Made by a program: the position numbers and the translations under genes
In this document: in pieces, positions 15,750 through 23,338 of the stretch
Numbering within the stretch: position 1 is the first letter of the stretch
Layout: the number at the start of each line of letters is the position of its first letter
The notes under the pieces: model-generated
The model's database searches: none
What the model saw: the letters and a program-made list of their open reading frames with translations, nothing else
What the model was told of the DNA's origin: nothing
NCBI GenBank assembly: GCA_910578885.1
Contig: CAJTSH010000033.1
Location: 1 to 31,245 of the forward strand
Length of the DNA stretch: 31,245 nt
Source of the DNA: an uncultured Lachnospiraceae bacterium
GTDB lineage: Bacteria; Bacillota; Clostridia; Lachnospirales; Lachnospiraceae
Reading direction: 5' to 3'

Positions 15750-16346
15750 TCAAAAAGTATCGTTATGATGATTAAAATAATCATTAAAGTAATCATCATA
15801 ATCATAATCATAATCATTCGAATTATAGTATCGCTGATAAAGCTCCGGATACTGCTGCATATAAGAATCCATATCTGTCAGATCCGAAAACTTTGGCATA
15901 CTAAGACCAATGATAAGATAAAAAACAATACATGCCACAATCGAAAGAACAGACGTAATCAGACCTCCGATCGCAAGTCCTTTTCCATTCCCTTTTACCA
16001 ACTGGATAATACCAAAGATAATCGCCAGAATCGCAAGCGGAATATTTATGCACAGGGTACAAAATGTAATCAATGACAAAATACCCAGTACAAGCGATGC
16101 AATGCCGAATCCCGCTCCGCCTTCCTGCTGCTGATTCGCTGACGAATAGTTGTTATTATAGGCATTCTGTGTATATGCCCCCTGCTGGCTGGAATTCCCT
16201 TGCCGATAATATTCATTATCAGGGTCATAACCATTCTGCTGATTGATGTCGCTGCGTTCTGCAGCCAGACTCTGCTGCGGGTTCGGTTCAAACGGCTGCG
16301 TGGAATTCTCCGTACCGCCGTTCGAACCATTTAATTCGTCATACAT
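15750..16346 (-). CDS. DUF4190-type membrane protein with disordered N- and C-terminal tails
   Basis: A 198-residue protein of unknown function. Residues 1-77 are low-complexity and rich in N, Q, Y, S and G, presumably disordered. Two hydrophobic segments follow (about 80-117, GFGIASLVLGILSL and PLAILAIIFGIIQL; then GKGLAIGGLITSVLSIVACIVFYLIIGL), matching the DUF4190 pattern. The C-terminal tail of about 45 residues is rich in Y, D and N and ends in a run of DY repeats and histidines. It lies 25 bp after a smaller paralogue and shares its promoter. AAGGAGAA provides the ribosome site. Such tails might be a scaffold or metal-binding surface, but there is no direct evidence. Confidence 0.75.
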   Translation of the reverse strand: MYDELNGSNGGTENSTQPFEPNPQQSLAAERSDINQQNGYDPDNEYYRQGNSSQQGAYTQNAYNNNYSSANQQQEGGAGFGIASLVLGILSLITFCTLCINIPLAILAIIFGIIQLVKGNGKGLAIGGLITSVLSIVACIVFYLIIGLSMPKFSDLTDMDSYMQQYPELYQRYYNSNDYDYDYDDYFNDYFNHHNDTF

Positions 16347-16371
16347 AATTGATTCTTCTCCTTAAATCGGA

Positions 16372-16689
16372 TTAATAATAATTAGCAAGCTCGCTTAAGC
16401 CAATGCCTACTGCTCCTAATACGGCAATGCCAATGATAATTAAAAGAATATCAAGTGCCATTCCGATAATACTGCAGATAATGCCTGCCTTTGACATGCC
16501 GATAGATGAGCCGTTCTTCTTATTGAACATGATACCCAGTACCAGACCAACAATACCACAGGCAAAACAGATATACATCTGCCAACAGCATACAATAGAC
16601 ACGATACCTAAAACCATTGATGCAATTGCCATTCCCTTGTTTTCCGGCTCATTAGACGGTGATCCGTAATTGTTAAATTCTTCGCTCAT
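16372..16689 (-). CDS. Small DUF4190-type membrane protein
   Basis: A 105-residue protein with a short polar N-terminus (about 20 residues, containing NNYGSPSNEPENKG) followed by hydrophobic segments. Its MAIASMVLGIVSIVCC corresponds to GIASLVLGILSLITF in the next gene, and SKAGIICSIIGMALDILLIIIG to its later helix, so the two are paralogues. Function unknown. The ATG at 16689 has GGAGGA 6 bases upstream and is preceded by a matched promoter; a 23-residue upstream extension was rejected because it overlaps the promoter. Confidence 0.78.
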   Translation of the reverse strand: MSEEFNNYGSPSNEPENKGMAIASMVLGIVSIVCCWQMYICFACGIVGLVLGIMFNKKNGSSIGMSKAGIICSIIGMALDILLIIIGIAVLGAVGIGLSELANYY

Positions 16690-16729
16690 GTTATTCCTCC
16701 ATATATGTAATATAAATTTATTCTCTATC

Positions 16730-16758
16730 ATTGTATCAAATGTATCTTTCCTTGACAA
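16730..16758 (-). promoter_or_regulatory. Promoter of the DUF4190 gene pair
   Basis: TTGTCA (16753-16758) and TACAAT (16730-16735) on the minus strand with a 17-base spacer, 40 bases before the start codon. Confidence 0.7.
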
Positions 16759-16824
16759 GAAAATTATTAAATTTTTATAAACTTCCTAACTTACCATTCA
16801 TTTCCTACATTTTTTCGTATTTCC

Positions 16825-16854
16825 TTTACAAACTTCTGATATAGGTTTTATAAT
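16825..16854 (+). promoter_or_regulatory. Distal promoter of pncB
   Basis: TTTACA (16825-16830), an 18-base spacer and TATAAT (16849-16854). Together with the proximal promoter and the divergent DUF4190 promoter it fills the 342-base intergenic region, which holds no other gene. Confidence 0.55.
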
Positions 16855-16920
16855 GTGTTTATAATTATTCAGAACCCCGTGGAAATGGAAATTCAGACAG
16901 TAGTTAAATGTATTTTTGTC

Positions 16921-16949
16921 TTGAGTTTTCTATGAAATGCAATTATAAT
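16921..16949 (+). promoter_or_regulatory. Proximal promoter of pncB
   Basis: TTGAGT (16921-16926), a 17-base spacer and TATAAT (16944-16949). The start point would be near 16956, at the edge of the sequence TGACAAGACACCTGT (16955-16969). That could be a regulator site such as for the niacin repressor NiaR, but I cannot confirm the motif from memory. Confidence 0.6.
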
Positions 16950-16987
16950 CTATCTGACAAGACACCTGTTTTTACATGTGCAAAAGA

Positions 16988-17034
16988 AAGGAGAGGAATT
17001 CCGGTATTTCTCCGGCAATTCTAACAGAGCTATG
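16988..17034 (+). promoter_or_regulatory. Hairpin between Shine-Dalgarno and start codon of pncB
   Basis: AAGGAGAG (16988-16995) is a good ribosome site but lies 36 bases before the ATG. The hairpin at 16996-17021 (GAATTCCGG pairing with CCGG-c-AATTC, 9 bp with one bulged C and a 7-base loop) fills most of that distance. Only 10 bases then remain between the hairpin and the ATG at 17032. No ATG, GTG or TTG sits at normal spacing from the AAGGAGAG. Confidence 0.6.
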
Positions 17035-18486
17035 AGTACATTAAATCTAACCTTATTGACTGATCTCTATGAAATGACCATGATGCAGGGCTATTTCAAG
17101 ACAGGCAAAAAAGACATTGCCGTCTTTGACGCTTTCTACCGCAACAATCCATGTGACGGCGGTTATTCCATCTGTGCCGGGCTCGACCAGATGATTGACT
17201 ACATCAAAAATCTGCATTTTGACGAAGAGGATATTGCATATTTACGAGGATTAAAAATATTTGACGAGGATTTTTTGGAGTATCTGAGCAATTTCCGATT
17301 TTCCGGGGATATTTATGCAATACCGGAAGGAACCATCGTCTTTCCGAGAGAGCCTTTAGTCAAAGTCATTGCGCCGATAATGGAGGCTCAGCTCATTGAG
17401 ACTGCGGTTTTAAATATTATCAACCATCAGAGCCTGATCGCCACAAAGGCGGCGAGAGTCTGTTATGCGGCCCAAGGCGACGGTGTTATGGAGTTTGGCC
17501 TGCGCCGCGCACAGGGTCCTGATTCCGGTACTTATGGCGCCAGAGCCGCAGTCATCGGCGGATGCAAGGGCACGTCCAACGTGCTTGCCGGTCAGATGTT
17601 CGACGTCCCCGTTCTAGGCACCCATGCGCATAGCTGGATTATGAGCTTCCCGGATGAGTATACTGCATTTAAGACATACGCTGAGTTCTATCCCTCCGCA
17701 TGTATTCTGTTAGTTGATACTTACGACACCTTAAAATCCGGTATTCCGAATGCCATCCGCGTGTTTAAAGAGATGCGCGCACAGGGCATTCCTCTCACAT
17801 ACTACGGAATCCGCATGGACAGCGGGGATCTCGCCTACCTCTCCAAAGAGGTCCGCAAGATGTTGGATGCAGCAGGTTTCACGGACGCTGTAATTTCCGC
17901 TTCTAATGATTTGGATGAATACCTGATTGAAAGCTTAAAGCTTCAGGGAGCGACCATCAGTTCCTGGGGCGTCGGAACGAACCTCATCACATCAAAGGAC
18001 AACCCTGCATTCGGCGGCGTCTATAAGCTTGCCGCCCTTCAGAATAAGAACGGTGAGTTTGTACCGAAGATTAAAGTATCCGAGAATATTGAGAAAGTGA
18101 CCAATCCGGGAAATAAGACCATCTACAGGATTTACGACAAGAATACCGGAAAAATCCGCGCCGACTTAATCTGTCTTGCCGACGAAACCTTTGACGAAGC
18201 AGAGGATATCAAGCTATTCGACCCGAATGCACCTTGGAAAAAGACGAGGGTAAAGGGCGGAACCTATACCCTGAGAGAATTGCTCGTACCAATCTTCCAG
18301 AACGGAAAATGCGTCTATAATTCTCCAAGCGTGATGGATATCCAAGCCGCCTGCAATAAAGAAAAAGACACCATCTGGGATGAGACAAAACGTTTTGTAA
18401 ATCCGGCTGAAATCTATGTAGATTTATCCGACAAGCTCTACCGGATGAAAACAGAATTGTTAAATCAGGAGCATGACGAAAGTTAA
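17032..18486 (+). CDS. pncB: Nicotinate phosphoribosyltransferase
   Basis: A 484-residue enzyme making nicotinate mononucleotide from nicotinate and PRPP with ATP, the salvage entry to NAD. The start NLTLLTDLYEMTMMQGYF is the family N-terminus. EFGLRRAQGPDSG (about residue 155) and the GTHAHSWIMSF motif with the phosphorylatable-type His (about residue 200) follow, and RMDSGDLAYLS binds phosphoribose. The ATG at 17032 agrees with the family N-terminus. The GTG at 16978 would add 18 residues without family similarity, has no ribosome site and would cover the hairpin. Translation probably depends on the hairpin described separately. The gene is monocistronic with its own terminator. Confidence 0.95.
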   Translation: MSTLNLTLLTDLYEMTMMQGYFKTGKKDIAVFDAFYRNNPCDGGYSICAGLDQMIDYIKNLHFDEEDIAYLRGLKIFDEDFLEYLSNFRFSGDIYAIPEGTIVFPREPLVKVIAPIMEAQLIETAVLNIINHQSLIATKAARVCYAAQGDGVMEFGLRRAQGPDSGTYGARAAVIGGCKGTSNVLAGQMFDVPVLGTHAHSWIMSFPDEYTAFKTYAEFYPSACILLVDTYDTLKSGIPNAIRVFKEMRAQGIPLTYYGIRMDSGDLAYLSKEVRKMLDAAGFTDAVISASNDLDEYLIESLKLQGATISSWGVGTNLITSKDNPAFGGVYKLAALQNKNGEFVPKIKVSENIEKVTNPGNKTIYRIYDKNTGKIRADLICLADETFDEAEDIKLFDPNAPWKKTRVKGGTYTLRELLVPIFQNGKCVYNSPSVMDIQAACNKEKDTIWDETKRFVNPAEIYVDLSDKLYRMKTELLNQEHDES

Positions 18487-18545
18487 GAACTGTTAATTAA
18501 TAGCTTATGAAGATGATGCCGGATAAATACTGTTGTGCAAAACAA

Positions 18546-18580
18546 GGGGGCGTCCTTAATGCATGGGACGCCCTCTTTTC
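18546..18580 (+). terminator. Terminator of pncB, probably bidirectional
   Basis: GGGGGCGTCC pairs with GGACGCCCTC (10 bp, one G-T pair) around a 10-base loop and is followed by TTTTC. On the minus strand the same stem is followed by TTGTTTTG and would end the glycosyltransferase transcript, whose stop is 10 bases away. Confidence 0.9.
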
Positions 18581-18590
18581 TTCTGTTAAA

Positions 18591-19607
18591 TCAATTGAAT
18601 CCAACCACTTTTTGCGAAATTTTATATGCTGCGACAGATATCTTTCTTCCTCCTTTTCCCGGAAGATTCATGGTCTGTCCCATGATTCCCCTCCGCAGAC
18701 GGTGAAACAGCCGGATATCCTTCTCCTTCAGATATTTCCAAAGCTCGCGTTTCTTCTCCAGATTCTCATCCGTACCGGAACGAATACACATAATCGTAGA
18801 AACTACGGTAATAATTTCCAAGTAATTAAACATGTACTTTCGTAGCTTGCGGTTATTGATTTTCCATAAATCCACATCTTCTACCATAATCTTATTGACC
18901 TTTATCTGCTGGTCAATCCGCCCGATCATCACCTTTTCATTTACCGACTGGTCTTCTCTTCCGATAAAGTAACGATAAAAATCCACATCCAGATAATACA
19001 TCGTCTTTACATACGGCAGCGGCTTGTAAACAAAGAGATTATCCACATAAAAGGTGTGACGCGGCAGTTCCAATCCACACTCGTGGAGCAGCTTTGTCCG
19101 GTAGATAACTGAATGCATCAAAATATATTTTCCTTTTTTCATGTGACGCACATCATTCCATGTAAAGATTTCTCCCTGCGGAAATTCCCAGGTATAACGC
19201 ATTACTTTTTTATGCTTTGCCCCCTGCTTCTCATAAACAAAATTGCTGATGAACATGTCCAGCGTCTGCTTTCCGCCGGCAATCTCTGAAAGCTTCGCCA
19301 ATATCTGTTTATAGGCGTCTTCGTCTACCCAGTCGTCACTGTCCACGACCTTAAAATACAGGCCTGTTGCATTGGCAATGCCTGCATTCACTGCCGCGCC
19401 GTGCCCGCCGTTTTCCTGATGAATCGCTCTTACAATCGTAGGGAAGCGTTTCGCATAAGAATCTGCAATCTCGCTTGTAGCATCCTTAGAGCCGTCATCT
19501 ACAATCAATATCTCTACATCTTCTCCCCCGATCAGCAAGGAATTGATACAGTTTTCCATATAATCCTGAGAATTATAACATGGAATCGTAATCGTTAATA
19601 ATTTCAT
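18591..19607 (-). CDS. Family 2 glycosyltransferase
   Basis: A 338-residue GT-A fold glycosyltransferase. LLTITIPCYNSQDYMENCINSLL and VEILIVDDGSKDAT at the N-terminus form the nucleotide-sugar site. HGAAVNAGIANATG follows, and VVDSDDW (about residue 88) is the DxD metal-binding motif. The C-terminal 150 residues are basic and lack membrane helices, so the enzyme is probably cytosolic or membrane-associated. Donor and acceptor are unknown; exopolysaccharide, cell-wall polymer or glycolipid synthesis are all possible. The ATG at 19607 has GGAGG 6 bases upstream. It stands alone with its own promoter and shares a terminator with pncB. Confidence 0.9.
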   Translation of the reverse strand: MKLLTITIPCYNSQDYMENCINSLLIGGEDVEILIVDDGSKDATSEIADSYAKRFPTIVRAIHQENGGHGAAVNAGIANATGLYFKVVDSDDWVDEDAYKQILAKLSEIAGGKQTLDMFISNFVYEKQGAKHKKVMRYTWEFPQGEIFTWNDVRHMKKGKYILMHSVIYRTKLLHECGLELPRHTFYVDNLFVYKPLPYVKTMYYLDVDFYRYFIGREDQSVNEKVMIGRIDQQIKVNKIMVEDVDLWKINNRKLRKYMFNYLEIITVVSTIMCIRSGTDENLEKKRELWKYLKEKDIRLFHRLRRGIMGQTMNLPGKGGRKISVAAYKISQKVVGFN

Positions 19608-19681
19608 TGTTTCCTCCATTCTCTCCCTGCTTCCGGTTCTTTTGTCTGGAAACAGGCTTCCGGTTTCTCCCGGCAATTATC

Positions 19682-19710
19682 ATTATACACACTTGTTTCG
19701 GGAAATCCAA
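19682..19710 (-). promoter_or_regulatory. Promoter of the glycosyltransferase gene
   Basis: TTGGAT (19705-19710) and TATAAT (19682-19687) on the minus strand with a 17-base spacer, 75 bases before the start codon. Confidence 0.65.
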
Positions 19711-19988
19711 TCCGTTTTTCTTATATTTTTCTTAATCTATCCGTAATTAAGGCAGCCATCGCACCACTCAGTTATACATTCACAAATTGTTCATATATTA
19801 TTTACACCCCTATCATACAATTTACATAGCGTCTTCATAAAGACTAGCTATACTTCAATACATAAGTTAAGACAAACAGATGACAGTTGTCATAAATAAT
19901 ATCTTTTTCAAAGACCTTGCATTGGGCAAGGTTCCTCCCAGAAATTAGTGAATCTTTTCACTTATACATTCATAAATCTTTTTCATAT
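19711..19988. other. Gene-free AT-rich spacer with dyads and a direct repeat
   Basis: I see no credible gene here. The stretch holds an imperfect direct repeat of about 26 bases (19772-19797 and 19962-19988, both beginning TTATACATTCA and ending TTCATAT), a palindrome ATGACAGTTGTCAT at 19880-19893, and small hairpins CCTTGC-N5-GCAAGG (19915-19931) and GTGAA-N4-TTCAC. Some of these could belong to an unrecognised small RNA. Confidence 0.4.
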
Positions 19989-20012
19989 GAAAAGCCGGTG
20001 GTTTCACCGGCT
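19989..20012 (-). terminator. Intrinsic terminator of mutY
   Basis: A perfect 8-bp stem AGCCGGTG/CACCGGCT with a 4-base loop, followed on the minus strand by TTTTC, 17 bases beyond the mutY stop. Confidence 0.8.
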
Positions 20013-20028
20013 CCCTCTTTGTCCGGCT

Positions 20029-21135
20029 TTAATTCTGCCGGTCTTTTTGTTCTCTTTTCGCCTTTCGGCTTCCCATCAGCACATTCACATAATCCGTATA
20101 TGCCGCAAATGCTGACGGAATCGGATATCTCTCCTTTGTATCCTCCGGTTCTACAAACAAAAGCTGCTCCTTCTCTTCTTCAAGCGCCGCCACCCGGATT
20201 GCATAGCCTGTCATATGCCATTCCACATGGGAAAATATATGCTTCGCATCTGAAAGCTTTTGAATATGCACCGGAACCAGCTCCATCTCATTTACAATAG
20301 CAAGCGCTCTCTCCTCGCTCAATGTTCCTTCTTCATTTGGAAACTCATACATTCCCGCTAACAGTCCCTTACCCGGTCTTTTCCGCAATATAAAACGCTC
20401 TCCGTCACGGATGACCAATACGGTTTTCTTTTCAATTCTTCTGGGCTTTGCCTTACTCTTTACCGGAATTCGGTCTATGACATTTTCCGCCTTGGCAAGA
20501 CAGAACTCTTTCCACGGACATTCGCCGCACAGCGGCTGTCCATTCGGCACGCACACAGTCGCCCCCAACTCCATCAATGCCTGATTATATGCGCCTGACC
20601 GCCCCTTAGGAATCACCTGCAGCACCCGTCTTTCCATCTCTGTTTTTACAGACTGCTTCATAATATCCGACTCATCCTTTGTCACTCTTGTAATGACCCG
20701 CAGCACATTTCCGTCTACTGCCGGAGCCTTAATTCCGTAAGCGATTGAGGCAATCGCACCTGCCGTATAATGCCCGATTCCCTTTAATTTCTGTAATTCT
20801 TCGTAATCGGCTGGAAGCTCCCCGCCATACTCTCCTACAACGGTTTTGGCAGCAATCTGCATATTGCGGACCCGATTATAATAACCAAGCCCTTCCCACA
20901 ATTTTAGCAGTTTTTCTTCCGGGCATTCTGCCAATGCCTGTATCGTCGGCAATTCGCTGATAAAACGCTCAAAATATGGCTTTACCGCTTCCACTCTGGT
21001 CTGCTGCAGCATGATTTCAGACACCCAGACCCGGTAAGGAGTCGGGTTTTCTCTCCACGGCAGAATGCGCGCATGAGCAGAGAACCATGCCAGAAGCGGC
21101 TCGGTCAGTTGATTTAAGTCAAACTCTTTTGTCAC
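20029..21135 (-). CDS. mutY: A/G-specific adenine DNA glycosylase
   Basis: A 368-residue base-excision repair enzyme removing A opposite 8-oxoguanine. The catalytic Glu is E40 in SEIMLQQTRVE. The helix-hairpin-helix LKGIGHYTAGAIASIAY spans about 117-133, and the catalytic Asp is D141 in AVDGNVLRV. A [4Fe-4S] cluster is bound by C195, C203, C206 and C212. The C-terminal part (about 230-355) is the MutT-like domain that reads 8-oxoG. The start is GTG at 21135 with AAGGA upstream. It begins 35 bp after the DUF4062 gene, so the two may be co-transcribed. The C-terminus ends in a short basic tail. Confidence 0.95.
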   Translation of the reverse strand: MTKEFDLNQLTEPLLAWFSAHARILPWRENPTPYRVWVSEIMLQQTRVEAVKPYFERFISELPTIQALAECPEEKLLKLWEGLGYYNRVRNMQIAAKTVVGEYGGELPADYEELQKLKGIGHYTAGAIASIAYGIKAPAVDGNVLRVITRVTKDESDIMKQSVKTEMERRVLQVIPKGRSGAYNQALMELGATVCVPNGQPLCGECPWKEFCLAKAENVIDRIPVKSKAKPRRIEKKTVLVIRDGERFILRKRPGKGLLAGMYEFPNEEGTLSEERALAIVNEMELVPVHIQKLSDAKHIFSHVEWHMTGYAIRVAALEEEKEQLLFVEPEDTKERYPIPSAFAAYTDYVNVLMGSRKAKREQKDRQN

Positions 21136-21170
21136 GGATGTTCCTTCTTTCAGTGTCTTTTTTCTAAAAA

Positions 21171-22223
21171 CTAAATGACTGTGTCAAAAAACTTTTCATA
21201 GTATTCCTCGGAAAGAAGATATCTTTTTAACTCTGCCTTAGAATTTTCGTTAGATAAAACATCTAGGATATCTTCTATATTGTCGAATCCGTCATCCGAA
21301 TATTCTGCCAGATCAAATCCAACTTTTTCACAATAATCAAAAAAATTCTTAAACACGCCCTCTTCCTCATCCCGTGCCTGTGACAAAAGCCCCTCATCTT
21401 TCCTTAATTTTTCATAGACACAAAACAGAGCATCCATCTGTGCTTCTCGTGCTTTTCCCATCTTACGCTTCTCCAGCCGTAGAACATCTGTCAGCTTTCC
21501 ACATATATCCAGAATCTTTTGATTATCAATGACACTTTGATATTCATCCCCATCTTCATCCACCAGAACCTTCTTACCAATGGTATTTAACATCAGCTCC
21601 ATCTTCTTCATCAAGACTTCCATCTTACGAACCGTCTCTTCCAGATTCCGGATTCTCTTCTCTCCCTTTAGCGATTCCAGATAATTCTTAAACATATCTG
21701 ACCACTGCTTTTCAAGGAATTCCTTGATGTCTGCAACCTTTTGGAACTCTATTACGGTTAACGTCTCAATACTCTTTATATCCTTTATGAACCGGAATAC
21801 ATTGATATCTTTTGTAGCAGAAAAATTGATTTTCTGATTCTTCCCTTCTATCTCTTCCTGATTTGCTTCGTAAATTGAAAATTCCGTATAGACTTTACTA
21901 TCAATGAATGTAAAGATAGGTATCCCGGAGATTACCGCTGTCAAGAATTCCTTTTTGGTCACGGACATATACTTTTTAAAATCTCCCGTCTTTTCTGCAG
22001 ATGCCGGACTGCCATAATTACCGCCAATAATCAGCACCACCATATCAGAGTCCTTCAACGCATCATAGCAGGATTCATCCAGATGTCTCCCGGGAACATA
22101 GCCAATATCCCCATCCTCAAAAAGAATAGGCTCGAATCCGTGGGAACGGATAAAATGTGACAAGTCTTCTCTGATATACTTCAAATCATAAAAAGTAGAA
22201 CTCAAAAAAATTCGTGGCTTCAT
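21171..22223 (-). CDS. DUF4062 (TIR-like fold) protein with coiled coil
   Basis: A 350-residue protein. Residues 3-120 form a DUF4062 domain: PRIFLSSTFYDLKYIREDL, then FEDGDIGYVPGRHLDESCYDALKDSDMVVLIIGGNYG. DUF4062 has a Rossmann/TIR-like fold and usually heads larger NACHT or other STAND proteins with immunity or signalling roles. Here there is no NTPase. Instead a predicted coiled coil (about 185-235, rich in E, K, M and L) and an acidic C-terminal domain follow. The start at 22223 places the domain at the N-terminus with AGGAG upstream; a start at 22259 with AGGTGG is also possible. The function is unknown and a defence role is only inference. It is followed by mutY after 35 bp. Confidence 0.72.
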   Translation of the reverse strand: MKPRIFLSSTFYDLKYIREDLSHFIRSHGFEPILFEDGDIGYVPGRHLDESCYDALKDSDMVVLIIGGNYGSPASAEKTGDFKKYMSVTKKEFLTAVISGIPIFTFIDSKVYTEFSIYEANQEEIEGKNQKINFSATKDINVFRFIKDIKSIETLTVIEFQKVADIKEFLEKQWSDMFKNYLESLKGEKRIRNLEETVRKMEVLMKKMELMLNTIGKKVLVDEDGDEYQSVIDNQKILDICGKLTDVLRLEKRKMGKAREAQMDALFCVYEKLRKDEGLLSQARDEEEGVFKNFFDYCEKVGFDLAEYSDDGFDNIEDILDVLSNENSKAELKRYLLSEEYYEKFFDTVI

Positions 22224-22314
22224 AACCTTTTTCTCCTCTGCATATTTTCTTTTTCTCATACACCACCTCTTTGGGATAGTGTATGGATTTCCCACACTAA
22301 TATTACAGATAAAA

Positions 22315-22343
22315 TTGTAGCACAGGCAATGCCTGTGCTACAA
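22315..22343 (-). terminator. GTAGCACAG palindrome, copy 1; acts as terminator of the fructokinase gene
   Basis: A perfect 13-bp stem TTGTAGCACAGGC/GCCTGTGCTACAA with a 3-base loop, followed on the minus strand by TTTTAT, 21 bases beyond the fructokinase stop. A near-identical palindrome occurs at 24974-25002, so this is also a dispersed repeat. Confidence 0.75.
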
Positions 22344-22363
22344 GAAAAATTTTGGCTTCTCTA

Positions 22364-23338
22364 TCAATCCTTTTTGTACTTTTGTACAACATGATTTACA
22401 GCGTCCCTGTCCGGAATGGCAGGTATGCCCCCTCTTTTTTGCACGCACAAGCCGGCAACCGCATTACCATATTGCGCACACGCTTTCCACTCTTCCCATG
22501 ACATATTCTGAAGCGTTGTTCCATACTCTAAATATTTTGACAAAAAACCTCCCCAAAATGAATCCCCTGCACCTGTCGTATCAATTGCCTCCACCGAGAT
22601 TCCCGGAATTATCTCCGCCCGCTCCTGATTTACCAGATAAACTCCCTGACTTCCCAATGTTATAGCAATCAGTTTTGGACCCTTTTGCAGCAGTTTTCCC
22701 GACGCTTTTGTGTAATCCTCTTCTCCGGTAAGCAGGATACTTTCTTCGTCTGAAATCTTAAGCATATCGGCATACGGCAGGACGCTCAGGATTGCCTCCA
22801 CTGCATCTGACTTCTTTCCCCACAACGCATCCCGATAATTGGGATCGAACGAAATGATTGCTCCCGCTTCCTTAGCCATCCTCAAGGCTTCCGTTGTAGC
22901 AGATTTTGCCGGTTCGTCTGTCATAGACAGGGAACCAAAGTGAAAAATCCGGCACGTTTTTAGGATCTGTTCATCCAATTCCGCTGCCGACAGGCAAGTG
23001 TCTGCCCCAGGTTTTCTTGCAAACGAAAAATGCCGCTCCCCTTTCTCATCAATCTCTACAAACGCCAGCGTTGTGAATACCGTCTCATCCTCTACGATAT
23101 AATCTGTACATATCCCTTCCTGCTCTAATGTACTTTTCAAAAAAGCTCCATGCATATCTGTGCCGATTTTTCCTATCATAGCCGTCCGATATCCCATATG
23201 GCTGACTGCTGTCAACAGGTTTGCGGGCGCACCGCCCGGATTTTGCTCAAATAACCTCATTCCATTCCCGCTTTTACCGGATTCTGTAAAATCGATCAAC
23301 AGCTCGCCCAACGCAATTACATCAAACTTTTTTTCCAT
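22364..23338 (-). CDS. PfkB-family carbohydrate kinase, probably fructokinase
   Basis: A 324-residue ribokinase-fold sugar kinase. The N-terminal ALGELLIDF and NPGGAPANLLTAVSHMG stretches form the sugar site. The C-terminal PfkB signature DTTGAGDSFWGGF (about 253-265) holds the catalytic Asp259 and the anion hole. The FTES and EQNPGGAPAN spelling is typical of fructokinases (fructose to fructose-6-phosphate). The gene lies directly after the fused ROK/transporter remnant, overlapping it by 17 bp, so it was the last gene of a sugar (probably sucrose or fructoside) operon now missing most of its members. GGAGG, located inside the remnant, serves as ribosome site. Confidence 0.88.
   Translation of the reverse strand: MEKKFDVIALGELLIDFTESGKSGNGMRLFEQNPGGAPANLLTAVSHMGYRTAMIGKIGTDMHGAFLKSTLEQEGICTDYIVEDETVFTTLAFVEIDEKGERHFSFARKPGADTCLSAAELDEQILKTCRIFHFGSLSMTDEPAKSATTEALRMAKEAGAIISFDPNYRDALWGKKSDAVEAILSVLPYADMLKISDEESILLTGEEDYTKASGKLLQKGPKLIAITLGSQGVYLVNQERAEIIPGISVEAIDTTGAGDSFWGGFLSKYLEYGTTLQNMSWEEWKACAQYGNAVAGLCVQKRGGIPAIPDRDAVNHVVQKYKKD

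Noticed and set aside
16978..17031. GTG start for pncB
   Set aside because: No ribosome site before it and the 18 added residues do not belong to the family; they cover the ribosome site and hairpin.
18507..18845. Plus-strand open frame of 112 codons after pncB
   Set aside because: It runs through the pncB terminator and lies antisense to the glycosyltransferase; no ribosome site.
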